Part shown: positions 15,142 to 23,067 of the stretch, piece by piece
Numbering within the stretch: the first letter of the stretch is position 1
How the letters are laid out: each line of letters begins with the position of its first letter
From: Solirubrobacteraceae bacterium
GTDB lineage: Bacteria > Actinomycetota > Thermoleophilia > Solirubrobacterales > Solirubrobacteraceae
DNA length: 37,291 nucleotides
Direction of reading: 5' to 3'
Assembly (NCBI GenBank): GCA_017882465.1
Contig: JADGPN010000010.1
Coordinates: forward strand, 1 to 37,291
Made by a program: the position numbers and the translations under genes
The notes under the pieces: model-generated
Databases searched by the model: none
Told to the model about the DNA's origin: nothing
What the model saw: the letters and a program-made list of their open reading frames with translations, nothing else

Positions 15142-16887
15142 TCAGGTGATCCGGTACAGCGGCCCGTCACCGCCCTCAGGCGGCGTCAGACGCCCGCCCT
15201 TGGCGGTGATCGCGCCACACTGGACGCAGTTGGTGTAGTTGACGATCACGTCGACGGGACCCGTCTCGGGGGCATCCTCGGGGATCTCGTAGACACCGGC
15301 CGGGCACATCCACGTCCACGCCTCGGCGATCTCCCTGGGCACGCGCTTGTGCACGCGAATGTGATTCGGCGCGTCGTCGCGCGTCGAGTTCCCCGAGATG
15401 TAGACCGAGGAGAGCTTGTCGAAGATGTACTTGCCGTCTGGCTTCGGATAGCTGTCCTTCGTCTTCCCGACGAACATCGGCACCGCGTCCCCTCGATGCC
15501 ACTCGAGCCGGCCCCGGGGGACCTTGCCCTTGCTCATGATCGAGGCACCGCTGAGCGGGGCTCCGCGCACGAAGCCCTTCTGGAGCGGCTGGCGGACGTT
15601 GCGCACCTGGTAGAGCTCCTGGCCGATCGAGGACTCCTCGACCGCCTGCTCGTAGGACTCCAGCGACTCGGTGCCCTTCAGCGACTTGTAGATCGCCTCG
15701 GCCGCCAGGATCCCGGACTTGATGCAGTGGTGCACGCCCTTGAGCGCGGCCGCGTCGACCATTCCGCCGGCGTCGCCGACCAGCACCGCGCCGGGCATCG
15801 AGAGCTTCGGCATCGACCAGTAGCCGCCACCCGGAAGCGCCTTCGCCGACCAGGCGACGCGCTCGCCGCCTTCGAGGATGCCCTTGACCAGCGGATGCAG
15901 TTTGAACTGCTGCAGCAGGTCGTGGACCGAGGTGGTGGCATCGGCGTAATCGAGATCGACGACGAAACCGATCGAGACCAGGTCATCGCCGGTCTTCTCT
16001 TCCTTCATCGGATACAGCCACGTGCCGCCCACCTGACCGTACTTCGACGACACCTTCAGCGGCCACGGGCCGAGCGTGTGAATCACCCGGTCGAGCGGCT
16101 TGGGGACCTTCCACACCTCTTTGACCCCGAGCTCCCACACCTGTGGCTCGCGTCCGTCGGCGAGGTCGAACTCCTTGATCGCGGCCCCCGTGAGGTGGCC
16201 CCAGCAACCTTCGGCGAGCACGGTGACGCGGGCCTTGATGTCAGTGCCGGGCTCGAAGTTGCCCAGCGGCTCGCCATCCTTGCCGCGACCCTTGTCGCCG
16301 GAGCGGACGCCGACCACCCTGCCGTCCTCGACGATCAGCTGCGTGGCCGAGGTCTCGGTGAGGATGTAGGCGCCGCCCTCCTCGGCCTTGACTTGCTGGA
16401 AACGCGCCATGGCCGAGACGGAGACGACCTCGTTGCCGTGGTTCTTGAAGTTCGGCACGGCGAACACCGGCACCGGCAGCTTCACCTTGCCGTTCGGGAG
16501 CGCGTAGATCGACTCCTTCTTCACCTCGCCGAAGGCGAAGTGCTCCTGGCGCCAATCCTCCCGGGTCATGTCCGGGAACAGCTCCAGAAGGGGATCCGGC
16601 CGCATCACGGCGCCGGACATGATGTGTCCGCCGCAGGTCTTGGCCTTCTCGATCACCGCAACCGGGACCTCGCCCAGCTGCTCCATCAGCTCGGCGTCGT
16701 CACCGAGCAGCTGCAGCAGCCGGTTCGCGCACGCCAGCCCGGCCGTCCCGCCACCGACGATGGCCACGCCCACCTCGATCAGCTCGTCCTCAGGATCGAG
16801 CTCGCGCTTGATGAACTCCTTGACCGAATCGACCGGCGGCGGATACTCGCTCGGCGCATGCGGGCCACTCCCGTTGGCACCGGACAT
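15142..16887 (-). CDS. Electron transfer flavoprotein:quinone oxidoreductase, one Fe-S cysteine missing
   Basis: It passes electrons from reduced ETF to the membrane quinone pool. The 581-residue protein has the FAD-binding VAIVGGGTAGLACANRL (about 40-56), the substrate-side GGGYWSMPKLSMPGAVLVGDAGG with the second FAD motif, and a C-terminal ferredoxin-like segment. In known ETF-QO that segment binds 4Fe-4S with CPAGVYE plus CxxCxxC. Here C528, C554 and C557 are present, but the fourth position is I560 (NCVQCGAITAKGG). The remainder, PPEGGDGPLY, is conserved. GGAGG lies five bases before the ATG, and a hairpin abuts it. Last gene of etfB-etfA-ETF-QO. Confidence 0.93.
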   Translation of the reverse strand: MSGANGSGPHAPSEYPPPVDSVKEFIKRELDPEDELIEVGVAIVGGGTAGLACANRLLQLLGDDAELMEQLGEVPVAVIEKAKTCGGHIMSGAVMRPDPLLELFPDMTREDWRQEHFAFGEVKKESIYALPNGKVKLPVPVFAVPNFKNHGNEVVSVSAMARFQQVKAEEGGAYILTETSATQLIVEDGRVVGVRSGDKGRGKDGEPLGNFEPGTDIKARVTVLAEGCWGHLTGAAIKEFDLADGREPQVWELGVKEVWKVPKPLDRVIHTLGPWPLKVSSKYGQVGGTWLYPMKEEKTGDDLVSIGFVVDLDYADATTSVHDLLQQFKLHPLVKGILEGGERVAWSAKALPGGGYWSMPKLSMPGAVLVGDAGGMVDAAALKGVHHCIKSGILAAEAIYKSLKGTESLESYEQAVEESSIGQELYQVRNVRQPLQKGFVRGAPLSGASIMSKGKVPRGRLEWHRGDAVPMFVGKTKDSYPKPDGKYIFDKLSSVYISGNSTRDDAPNHIRVHKRVPREIAEAWTWMCPAGVYEIPEDAPETGPVDVIVNYTNCVQCGAITAKGGRLTPPEGGDGPLYRIT

Positions 16888-16896
16888 GGCTACCTC

Positions 16897-16917
16897 CGCG
16901 GGGCTTCCAGCCCCGCG
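16897..16917 (-). promoter_or_regulatory. Hairpin directly before the ETF-QO ribosome site
   Basis: CGCGGGGC and GCCCCGCG form an eight-pair stem with a five-base loop (TGGAA on the minus strand). The 3' arm touches the Shine-Dalgarno GGAGG at 16897-16893. Such a structure may lower or tune translation of the quinone oxidoreductase relative to the two ETF subunits, or protect the mRNA from decay. Confidence 0.5.
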
Positions 16918-16974
16918 TACTGAGACGGCTCTCGGCTTCCGGGCTCGCCGGGCCGTTCGCGCTTCGCACTCACT

Positions 16975-17955
16975 TTAGGAATCCTTCTTGGCCTTCACGG
17001 CCTCGGTCAGCTTGGGCAGGATCTTGTTCAGGTCGCCCACGATCCCGAGGTCGGAGAACTCGAAGATCGGCGCGTTCGCGTCCTTGTTGATCGCGACGAT
17101 GTTCTCCGAGGACTGCATCCCGACCTTGTGCTGGATCGCGCCGGAGATGCCGGCGGCCAGGTACAGCTTCGGCGACACAGTCTTGCCGGTCTGGCCGATC
17201 TGCGCCGCATACGGATACCAGCCGGCATCCACCACGGCGCGGGTGGCCGCCACCGCGCTGTTGCCGCCGAACGCCGCCGCCAGATCCTCGGCCAGCTGGA
17301 AGCCCTCGGCCTTGCCGAGGCCGCGGCCGCCGGCGACGAGGACGTCGGCACCCTCGATGTCGACGTCGGCGCCGCGCTGCTCGCCGCGCGTGACCATCGA
17401 GGCCCTGGTCGACCAGGGCGAGTACTCGAGCTCGACGTCGACGACCTCGGCCGCGCCGCCGCCCGTCGCCTTGACCTCGAACGCATTGATGCGGCCGATG
17501 ATGATCCCAAGGCCCTGGTAGTGCGAGATCGAGATCTTCGAGTCGCCCAGGATCGGGCGCTCGGCCACGAGCTTGCCGTCCTCGGCTCGCACCGTGGTGA
17601 CCTCCATCGTCACGCCGGCCTTCTGGCGCGCGGCCAGGCCGGCGCCGATCTCGAACCCGAGCAAGCCGCCGCCGAACAGCGCGTAGCCGTGCCCGTTCTC
17701 ATCGATCACCTTGGCCATCACGTCGATCACCGGCTGGGCGAGCCCCTCAGGGCCCTTGGCCCGGAACACCTTGGTGGCGCCGTAGTTGCCGAGCGTCTGG
17801 CACAGCTCCTCGGTCAGATCGCCTCCGCCGACGACGACGGCATGACACTGACCGCCAATCTCCGCGGCGCGGGCTGCACCCTCGGAGACGGCGCCGAGCG
17901 AGTTCTTGTTGAGAGCGCCCTCGTAGTGGAGGACGTAGGTCAGAACGTCGGGCAC
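16975..17955 (-). CDS. etfA: Electron transfer flavoprotein, alpha subunit
   Basis: The FAD-carrying subunit of ETF, which takes electrons from acyl-CoA dehydrogenases in the cytoplasm. The 326-residue protein has an adenine-nucleotide alpha-hydrolase-like N-terminal half and the conserved C-terminal FAD domain: VAGGRGLGKAEGFQLAEDLA, VDAGWYPYAAQIGQTGKTV, LYLAAGISGAIQHKVGM and INKDANAPIFEFSDLGIVGD. The start GTG at 17955 directly follows the etfB TAA with no gap, and AGGAAG nine bases upstream lies inside etfB. Subunit levels are therefore probably coupled. Confidence 0.96.
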   Translation of the reverse strand: MPDVLTYVLHYEGALNKNSLGAVSEGAARAAEIGGQCHAVVVGGGDLTEELCQTLGNYGATKVFRAKGPEGLAQPVIDVMAKVIDENGHGYALFGGGLLGFEIGAGLAARQKAGVTMEVTTVRAEDGKLVAERPILGDSKISISHYQGLGIIIGRINAFEVKATGGGAAEVVDVELEYSPWSTRASMVTRGEQRGADVDIEGADVLVAGGRGLGKAEGFQLAEDLAAAFGGNSAVAATRAVVDAGWYPYAAQIGQTGKTVSPKLYLAAGISGAIQHKVGMQSSENIVAINKDANAPIFEFSDLGIVGDLNKILPKLTEAVKAKKDS

Positions 17956-18747
17956 TTAGATCAGCTTCCTTTCGTCGAGCCAGGCGATGATCTTCTCGAC
18001 GGTCTCGCCGGTGTCCTCGTCCTCGATGATCTGGCCGGCGGCCTTGGCGGGCGGCGCCTTGAAGTCGCCGCACTGCACCTGCGATCCCTCGGCGCCCACG
18101 CGGGATGCATCGATCCCGATGTCGCCGGCGGCGACCGTCTCGAGCGGCTTCTTCTTGGCGCCCATGATCGCCTTAAGCGAGGGATAGCGGGGCTCATTGA
18201 TCGCGTCGCCGACGGCGATCACCGCCGGGAACTCGACCTGAACGGTGTCGTAGCCGTACTCGGCCTGGCGCTCGCAGCGGAGCGCGCCGCTGTCGACGTC
18301 CATCTTGATCACCTGTGTGAGCGACGGCATCTGCAGGTAGTCAGCGACCACGGCGCCGATCGTGTAGCACTCGCCGTCATCGGACTGCTGGCCGAGCAGG
18401 ACCAGGTCGGGCTGCTCCTTCGCCAGCGCCTTCGACAGCGCGTAGCCGGTCGCGCCGACGTCGGAGCCGGCGAGAGACCCGTCGGAGAGATGCAGGGAGC
18501 GGTCGGCGCCGAGCGACACTGCCTTGTGCAGCGCCCGGACCGCGGACTCGGGGCCCATGGTCACGGCGACGATCTCGTCCACCTGCACCGCGCCGCCCTC
18601 CCGCAGCTGCATCGCCGCCTCGATGGCGTGGGTGTCGTAGGGGTTGAGGTTCTTCTCCCCTGAGCGGTCCATCCGCCCCGTCGAGGGATCGATGCGCTTC
18701 TCGACGGCGGCGTCCGGGACCTCTTTGACCAGGACGCAAATCTTCAA
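17956..18747 (-). CDS. etfB: Electron transfer flavoprotein, beta subunit
   Basis: It binds AMP and forms the heterodimer with EtfA. The 263-residue protein begins MKICVLVKEVPDA, includes NPYDTHAIEAAMQLRE and, near 120-130, DLVLLGQQSDDGECYTIGA, which matches the group of ETFs that serve acyl-CoA dehydrogenases. The start is TTG at 18747, supported by AGGAGG six bases upstream. Upstream lies a promoter with an overlapping palindrome (18780-18808). It is first gene of the operon. Confidence 0.96.
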   Translation of the reverse strand: MKICVLVKEVPDAAVEKRIDPSTGRMDRSGEKNLNPYDTHAIEAAMQLREGGAVQVDEIVAVTMGPESAVRALHKAVSLGADRSLHLSDGSLAGSDVGATGYALSKALAKEQPDLVLLGQQSDDGECYTIGAVVADYLQMPSLTQVIKMDVDSGALRCERQAEYGYDTVQVEFPAVIAVGDAINEPRYPSLKAIMGAKKKPLETVAAGDIGIDASRVGAEGSQVQCGDFKAPPAKAAGQIIEDEDTGETVEKIIAWLDERKLI

Positions 18748-18779
18748 CAGTGCCTCCTAATTGGGTTTCTGCAGACGTG

Positions 18780-18808
18780 ATTCTAACCGGTTGACTGACG
18801 GGTCAATC
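18780..18808 (-). promoter_or_regulatory. etf operon promoter with palindromic operator
   Basis: On the minus strand TTGACC (18806-18801) and TAGAAT (18785-18780) are separated by 15 bases and would start transcription about 25-30 bases before the etfB start. The inverted repeat TTGAC-N6-GTCAA (18791-18806, extended to seven bases per arm with one mismatch) covers the -35 box. Its shape fits a TetR- or GntR-type repressor of fatty-acid genes. The protein is not identified. Confidence 0.5.
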
Positions 18809-18849
18809 AGGCAATTGCGGACGGCCGCTGCACTCGCGTCCGCGAGTTC

Positions 18850-19257
18850 CTAGCGCCGCACCGCGCCGCGGATGAACTCGATGATGTCCTGCGTGGGGGC
18901 GCCGGGAGTGAACACCTCGGCCACGCCCAGAGCCTTCAGCTCCGGTACGTCGTCTGAGGGAATCGTTCCGCCCACGGTGACGACGACGTCGTCGACTCCC
19001 TGCTCGAGCAGCAGCTCGACGACCCGGGGCACCAGGGTCATGTGCGCGCCGGAGAGGATCGACAGGCCGACCGCATCCGCGTCCTCCTGGATCACCGTCT
19101 CCACGATCTGCTCCGGAGTCTGATGCAGCCCCGTATAGATCACCTCCATCCCCGCATCACGCAACGCCCGCGCGATGATCTTCGCGCCCCGGTCATGACC
19201 ATCCAGACCAGGCTTCGCGACCACAACGCGGATCTTCTTCTCGGGCGGGGAGGACAT
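18850..19257 (-). CDS. Stand-alone cobalamin-binding domain of methylmalonyl-CoA mutase type
   Basis: A 135-residue protein that is a complete B12-binding Rossmann domain: [17 protein letters not shown] (about 14-30) with the axial-ligand motif D19-x-H21-x-x-G24, the SxL element GLSILSG (64-70) and the GGTIP loop (96-100). In two-part mutases such a small subunit works with a separate catalytic chain of the MCM large type, which is not in this window. The meaB gene at 28076-29041, a G-protein chaperone for these mutases, supports the assignment. Methylmalonyl-, ethylmalonyl- or isobutyryl-CoA mutase cannot be told apart from this part alone. No clear ribosome site precedes the ATG. Confidence 0.9.
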   Translation of the reverse strand: MSSPPEKKIRVVVAKPGLDGHDRGAKIIARALRDAGMEVIYTGLHQTPEQIVETVIQEDADAVGLSILSGAHMTLVPRVVELLLEQGVDDVVVTVGGTIPSDDVPELKALGVAEVFTPGAPTQDIIEFIRGAVRR

Positions 19258-19441
19258 CGGAGGTGCGCGGGCGCGGACTTCGGACTTGGAGCCCGCACGA
19301 GCCGCGGAATGGTACCGAAGCGAGGGTGGATGAAGCGGCGCCCTCCGGGGTCATGGATTCAGGAGGTAGACCGGATTTGCGACGCACGTGCCGAGGCACA
19401 CTCTGGTCAGCCTGGTGGTGAGCCGGGGCAGGTAGCCCGAG

Positions 19442-20281
19442 CTAGGGGCGCTGACGGCGCTGCCACGGCCGCCGGCGGGCACTCCGGCGCTCGGCCGCCT
19501 GACGGGCACGAGCGGATAGGGCCGCGCTGCCGATCCCGCCCGCGACGGCGGTGCCGAGGAGCGCGACCGCGGTCTTCAGGCGCCGGCCGAGACGCTCGAA
19601 CCGCAGCACCTCCCAGCCTTCCTGGCGCGCGATCCGCGTCAGGGCCTGGTCGGCATTGACCACCACCGGGCGGCCGACTGCGCGCAGCATCGGCAGGTCT
19701 GACTCCGAGTCCGAGTACGCATACGACTCGGCCAGATCGATGCTCTCGCTCTCGGCGAGCTCGGCGATCGCCACCGCCTTACCCGTCCGGTACACGAACT
19801 GCCCGACCGGCCGGCCGGTGTGGACGCCGTCGACGACCTCCGAGAAGCGCGAGCCGATCGCCCCGTCGAACCGCAGCACGTAGGCCAGCAGGTCGGCCAG
19901 TTCCTGCGAGGCGGCCGTGACGATGTAGATGCGCCGGCCGGCGTCCTGGTGCTCGTAGGCGACGGCCAGCATCTGCGGGTAGATCCGGGGCAGCACGCCG
20001 GCCAGCACGTCGGCACCCAGCCGCTCCAGATCGCGCACCCTGACCCCCTCGAGCGAAGCCGAGATCCGGTCGCGGAGCGCCTCGGTGTCGCTGTCGGTCG
20101 AGCCGCGCAACCGGAAGCGGATGTTCGCCCATGCGTCAGCCACCAGCTGGCGGCGGCCCATGAGCCCGGCCCGGTACGCGGCTCGCCCGAACTGGAAGGC
20201 CGACGAGCCCTCCATGAGGGTGCGATCCAAATCGAAGAAGGCGGCTGCCGTGCCGCCGCGGAGCGAAGACTCAGCCCCCAT
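19442..20281 (-). CDS. HAD-IB family phosphatase (SerB-like)
   Basis: The 279-residue protein has the HAD nucleophile FFDLDRT (D17, D19), a helical cap inserted after it, the threonine/serine motif YIVTAASQEL (about 119-128), a conserved lysine in RTGKAVAI (about 168) and the acidic motif YSDSESDLPML (about 188-198). That is the layout of phosphoserine phosphatase-like and lysophospholipid-phosphatase-like IB enzymes. A hydrophobic stretch near the C-terminus (TAVALLGTAVAGGIGSAAL) followed by a very basic tail may anchor it to membrane. The ATG lies within the end of the thiolase gene (11-base overlap). Substrate unknown. Confidence 0.88.
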   Translation of the reverse strand: MGAESSLRGGTAAAFFDLDRTLMEGSSAFQFGRAAYRAGLMGRRQLVADAWANIRFRLRGSTDSDTEALRDRISASLEGVRVRDLERLGADVLAGVLPRIYPQMLAVAYEHQDAGRRIYIVTAASQELADLLAYVLRFDGAIGSRFSEVVDGVHTGRPVGQFVYRTGKAVAIAELAESESIDLAESYAYSDSESDLPMLRAVGRPVVVNADQALTRIARQEGWEVLRFERLGRRLKTAVALLGTAVAGGIGSAALSARARQAAERRSARRRPWQRRQRP

Positions 20282-21455
20282 GAACCTCGACGATCACGGC
20301 GTCGCCCTGGCCACCGCCGGAGCAGATGGCCGCGCAGCCGAGACCGCCGCCGCGACGACGCAGCTCGTACACCAGCGTTCCGAGGATGCGCGCGCCGGAG
20401 GCGCCGATCGGGTGGCCCAGTGCCACCGCTCCCCCGTTGACGTTGACCTTGTCCTCGTCGATACCGAGCATCCGGATCGAATTCAGGGTGACCGACGCAA
20501 AGGCCTCGTTGATCTCCCACAGGTCGATCTCCTCGGCCTTCAGTCCCGCCCGCTCGAGCGCCTTCTTGGCCGCCCGGGCGGGGGTGCGCGCGAGGTAGGC
20601 GAAATCGTCGGCGACCTGCGCCTGGGCGCGAATCGTCGCCAGCGCCGTCTTGCCGTTGCGCTGCGCCCACTCGTCGCTGGCCACCACCACGGCACCACCG
20701 CCGTCGTTGACTCCGGGGGAGTTCCCCGCCGTGTGCGAGCCGTCCTTGACGAAGATCGGCGGCAGCTTCGCCAGCGTCTCGAGACTGGTCTCTCGCCGCG
20801 GGCCCTCGTCGACCTCCACGATCGTGTCGCCCTTCCTGCCCTTGACCGTGACCGGCACGATCTCCTCGAGCAGACGGCCGTCGTCGGTGGCACGGACGGC
20901 GAGCTGATGCGAGCGCAGCGCCCACCGGTCCATATCGGGGCGGGTCAGCTCGAGCTCTGCGGCGACCTCGCTCGCATCCTGGGCCATGTGCTTGCCCGAG
21001 AACGGGTTCGTGAGCCCGTCGTTGATCATCGCGTCGATCGCCTTGCCGTCGCCCATGCGCAGACCGAAGCGGACCTGCTTGAGCAGGTAGGGGGCGTTCG
21101 ACATCGACTCCATGCCGCCGCCGACGCCGACCTCGATGTCGCCGGCCCGGATGGCGGCGTCGAGCAGCCCCGCCGCGCGGATGCCGGACGCGCACACCTT
21201 GTTGATCGTCTCCGAGGACACCTCCTGGGGGATGCCCGCCTTGATCTGCGCCTGGCGCGAGGGGATCTGGCCCTGACCGGCCTGGATCACCTGGCCCATG
21301 ATCACATGGTCGACCTGGTCACCGGACACGTCGGCGCGCTCGAGCGCGGCCTTGATCGCGGTGCCGCCGAGCTCGGTGGCATCGAGCGGGGCTAGCCCGC
21401 CGCCGAGCTTGCCGATCGGCGTTCGGGCGGCGGCGAGGATCACTGTCTTTGGCAT
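20271..21455 (-). CDS. Acetyl-CoA C-acetyltransferase (thiolase)
   Basis: It cleaves or condenses acyl-CoA thioesters in fatty-acid breakdown or acetoacetyl-CoA formation. At 394 residues it is of standard length. The catalytic set is complete: C88 in NKVCASGIRA, H348 in ALGHPIGASGAR and C378 in CSGGGQGDA, nearly the same numbers as in Zoogloea thiolase. The frame is open far upstream on the antisense of pepA, but the product clearly starts at MPKTVILAAARTP (ATG 21455). GGAG lies about ten bases before it and a TAGGAT box at 21502-21497. With ETF and the acyl-CoA dehydrogenase nearby it probably serves beta-oxidation. Confidence 0.95.
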   Translation of the reverse strand: MPKTVILAAARTPIGKLGGGLAPLDATELGGTAIKAALERADVSGDQVDHVIMGQVIQAGQGQIPSRQAQIKAGIPQEVSSETINKVCASGIRAAGLLDAAIRAGDIEVGVGGGMESMSNAPYLLKQVRFGLRMGDGKAIDAMINDGLTNPFSGKHMAQDASEVAAELELTRPDMDRWALRSHQLAVRATDDGRLLEEIVPVTVKGRKGDTIVEVDEGPRRETSLETLAKLPPIFVKDGSHTAGNSPGVNDGGGAVVVASDEWAQRNGKTALATIRAQAQVADDFAYLARTPARAAKKALERAGLKAEEIDLWEINEAFASVTLNSIRMLGIDEDKVNVNGGAVALGHPIGASGARILGTLVYELRRRGGGLGCAAICSGGGQGDAVIVEVHGG

Positions 21456-21550
21456 CAGGGACTGACTCCGTGGTCGGGGGCGCGCAGACGGCGCAAATCC
21501 TAGTGATCGCGGCGATCCCGGCCCGCCGGGACGGGACCGAGCGCCGCTGC

Positions 21551-21556
21551 TAGGGT
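21551..21556 (+). promoter_or_regulatory. TAGGGT -10 box, leaderless pepA
   Basis: TAGGGT lies seven bases before the pepA ATG, and no Shine-Dalgarno is present. The intergenic space to the divergent thiolase is 108 bases. Confidence 0.45.
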
Positions 21557-21563
21557 CGCCGGG

Positions 21564-23003
21564 ATGAAAGCCGACGCCACCACGGAGAGCCCTCTTTCGA
21601 CCGAAGCCGACACGATCGTGGTCGGCATCTTCGAGGGCGAGGACATCGCCCACGACGTGCGCGGAGAGCGGCTGCAGGGACTGCTGCGCTCCGGCGAGGC
21701 GAACCGGGCGTTCAAGCGCCTGGCCGTCACCCATGCCGAGGGACGCAGATGGATCGTCGCCGGACTCGGCGAGCGCGATCGATTCGACTCCGAGAGGGCG
21801 CGCACGATCGCGGCGCTCGCCCACGCTCGAGCTCGCGAGCTCGGAACCGGAACGCTGTGCTGGGAGGTTCCGCATCACCTTGACGAGGCAGCCGCGGGCG
21901 CCCTGGTCGAGGGCACGATCCTGCAGGGCTACCGCTTCGATCGCTACAGGCCGGCGCCGGAGCCCAACGACAAGCGGGCCGCCGAGACGCTCATTCTGAG
22001 CGCGCATCACGACCTCTCGGGGACGGTCGCCGCCGCCGCGGTGATCGCCGGCGCCCAGAACCGGGCCCGCGATCTCGCCAACACCCCCGGCAACGATCTG
22101 ACCCCCGTGGCGCTGGCGGAGTACGCGCAGGCGATGGCCGCGGAGCTCGAGGCGGTCACCGTCGAGGTGCTCGACGAGGCCGCGATCCGCGATCAGGGGA
22201 TGGGCGCATTCGCCGCCGTCGCGCAGGGCTCCGCCCAGGAGGCGCGGCTGATCCGGATCGAGTATGCCGGTGCGACCGCGGACGTCCCGGTCCTGGGGCT
22301 GATCGGCAAGGCCGTCACCTTCGATTCCGGCGGGCTGTCGCTGAAGCCCGCGGCCGGCATGGCGGAGATGAAGTTCGACATGTGCGGTGGCGCGGCCGTG
22401 ATCGAGGCGATCGGAGCCCTCGCTCGCCTCGAGGCCCCGGTGCGCGTCCTCGGCGTGATCGGCGCCACCGAGAATCTGCCCAGCGGCACGGCGATCAAGC
22501 CCGGGGACATCGTCCGGGCGCTCGACGGGACGACGATCGAGGTCAACAACACCGACGCCGAGGGCCGGCTGGTGCTTGCCGATTGCATCGCGTACGCGAT
22601 CCGCGAGGGCGCCGGCCGCCTGGTCGACATCGCCACGCTGACCGGCGGGATCGTGGTCGCCCTCGGCTCTGCCCATGCCGGACTGCTGGCCAACGACGAC
22701 GACCTCGCCGCCCAGGTGCAGGCCGCCGGTGCGAACACCGGAGAGCTTGTGTGGCGCCTGCCCCTTCACCGCGATTACGCCGAGCTGGTCAAGGGCCGCT
22801 ATGCGCAGCTGACCAACCTCACCGAGCGCCGGGAGGCCTCCTCGATCACCGCGGCCGAGTTCCTGCACCATTTCGCGGGCGAGACGCCCTGGGCCCATCT
22901 CGACATCGCCGGAACAGCGTGGAACGGGCGCCGGCCGTATCTCGACAAGGGCGGTACGGGCTTCGGGGTTCGGTTGCTGGTCGAGCTGGCCCGGATCGGC
23001 TGA
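21564..23003 (+). CDS. pepA: Leucyl aminopeptidase (M17 family)
   Basis: A two-metal cytoplasmic aminopeptidase that trims peptides during turnover. The 479-residue protein has the M17 catalytic set in its C-terminal half: K249 and D254 in GKAVTFDSGGLSLKP, D272 in MKFDMCGG, and D331, E333 and R335 in the family signature NTDAEGRLVLAD. The less conserved N-terminal domain (1-160) is about the usual size. Start ATG 21564 is the first in frame, seven bases after a -10-like box. It is divergent from the thiolase and followed by the acyl-CoA dehydrogenase on the same strand after about 65 bases. Confidence 0.95.
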   Translation: MKADATTESPLSTEADTIVVGIFEGEDIAHDVRGERLQGLLRSGEANRAFKRLAVTHAEGRRWIVAGLGERDRFDSERARTIAALAHARARELGTGTLCWEVPHHLDEAAAGALVEGTILQGYRFDRYRPAPEPNDKRAAETLILSAHHDLSGTVAAAAVIAGAQNRARDLANTPGNDLTPVALAEYAQAMAAELEAVTVEVLDEAAIRDQGMGAFAAVAQGSAQEARLIRIEYAGATADVPVLGLIGKAVTFDSGGLSLKPAAGMAEMKFDMCGGAAVIEAIGALARLEAPVRVLGVIGATENLPSGTAIKPGDIVRALDGTTIEVNNTDAEGRLVLADCIAYAIREGAGRLVDIATLTGGIVVALGSAHAGLLANDDDLAAQVQAAGANTGELVWRLPLHRDYAELVKGRYAQLTNLTERREASSITAAEFLHHFAGETPWAHLDIAGTAWNGRRPYLDKGGTGFGVRLLVELARIG

Positions 23004-23067
23004 CCAGATCCGGATCACGCCGAGCGCGGGCACGCGCCCGGCGGCGCCAGCGGTGACAATCCCGAGA

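Noticed and set aside
19258-19441. Cobalamin riboswitch upstream of the B12-domain gene
   Set aside because: The B12-box consensus (GCCACTG-like) is not present in either strand of this 184-base space, and the gene is a B12 user, not a synthesis or transport gene.
21456-23033. Upstream extension of the thiolase frame to over 900 codons
   Set aside because: The added part is antisense to pepA, and family similarity begins exactly at MPKTVILAAARTP.
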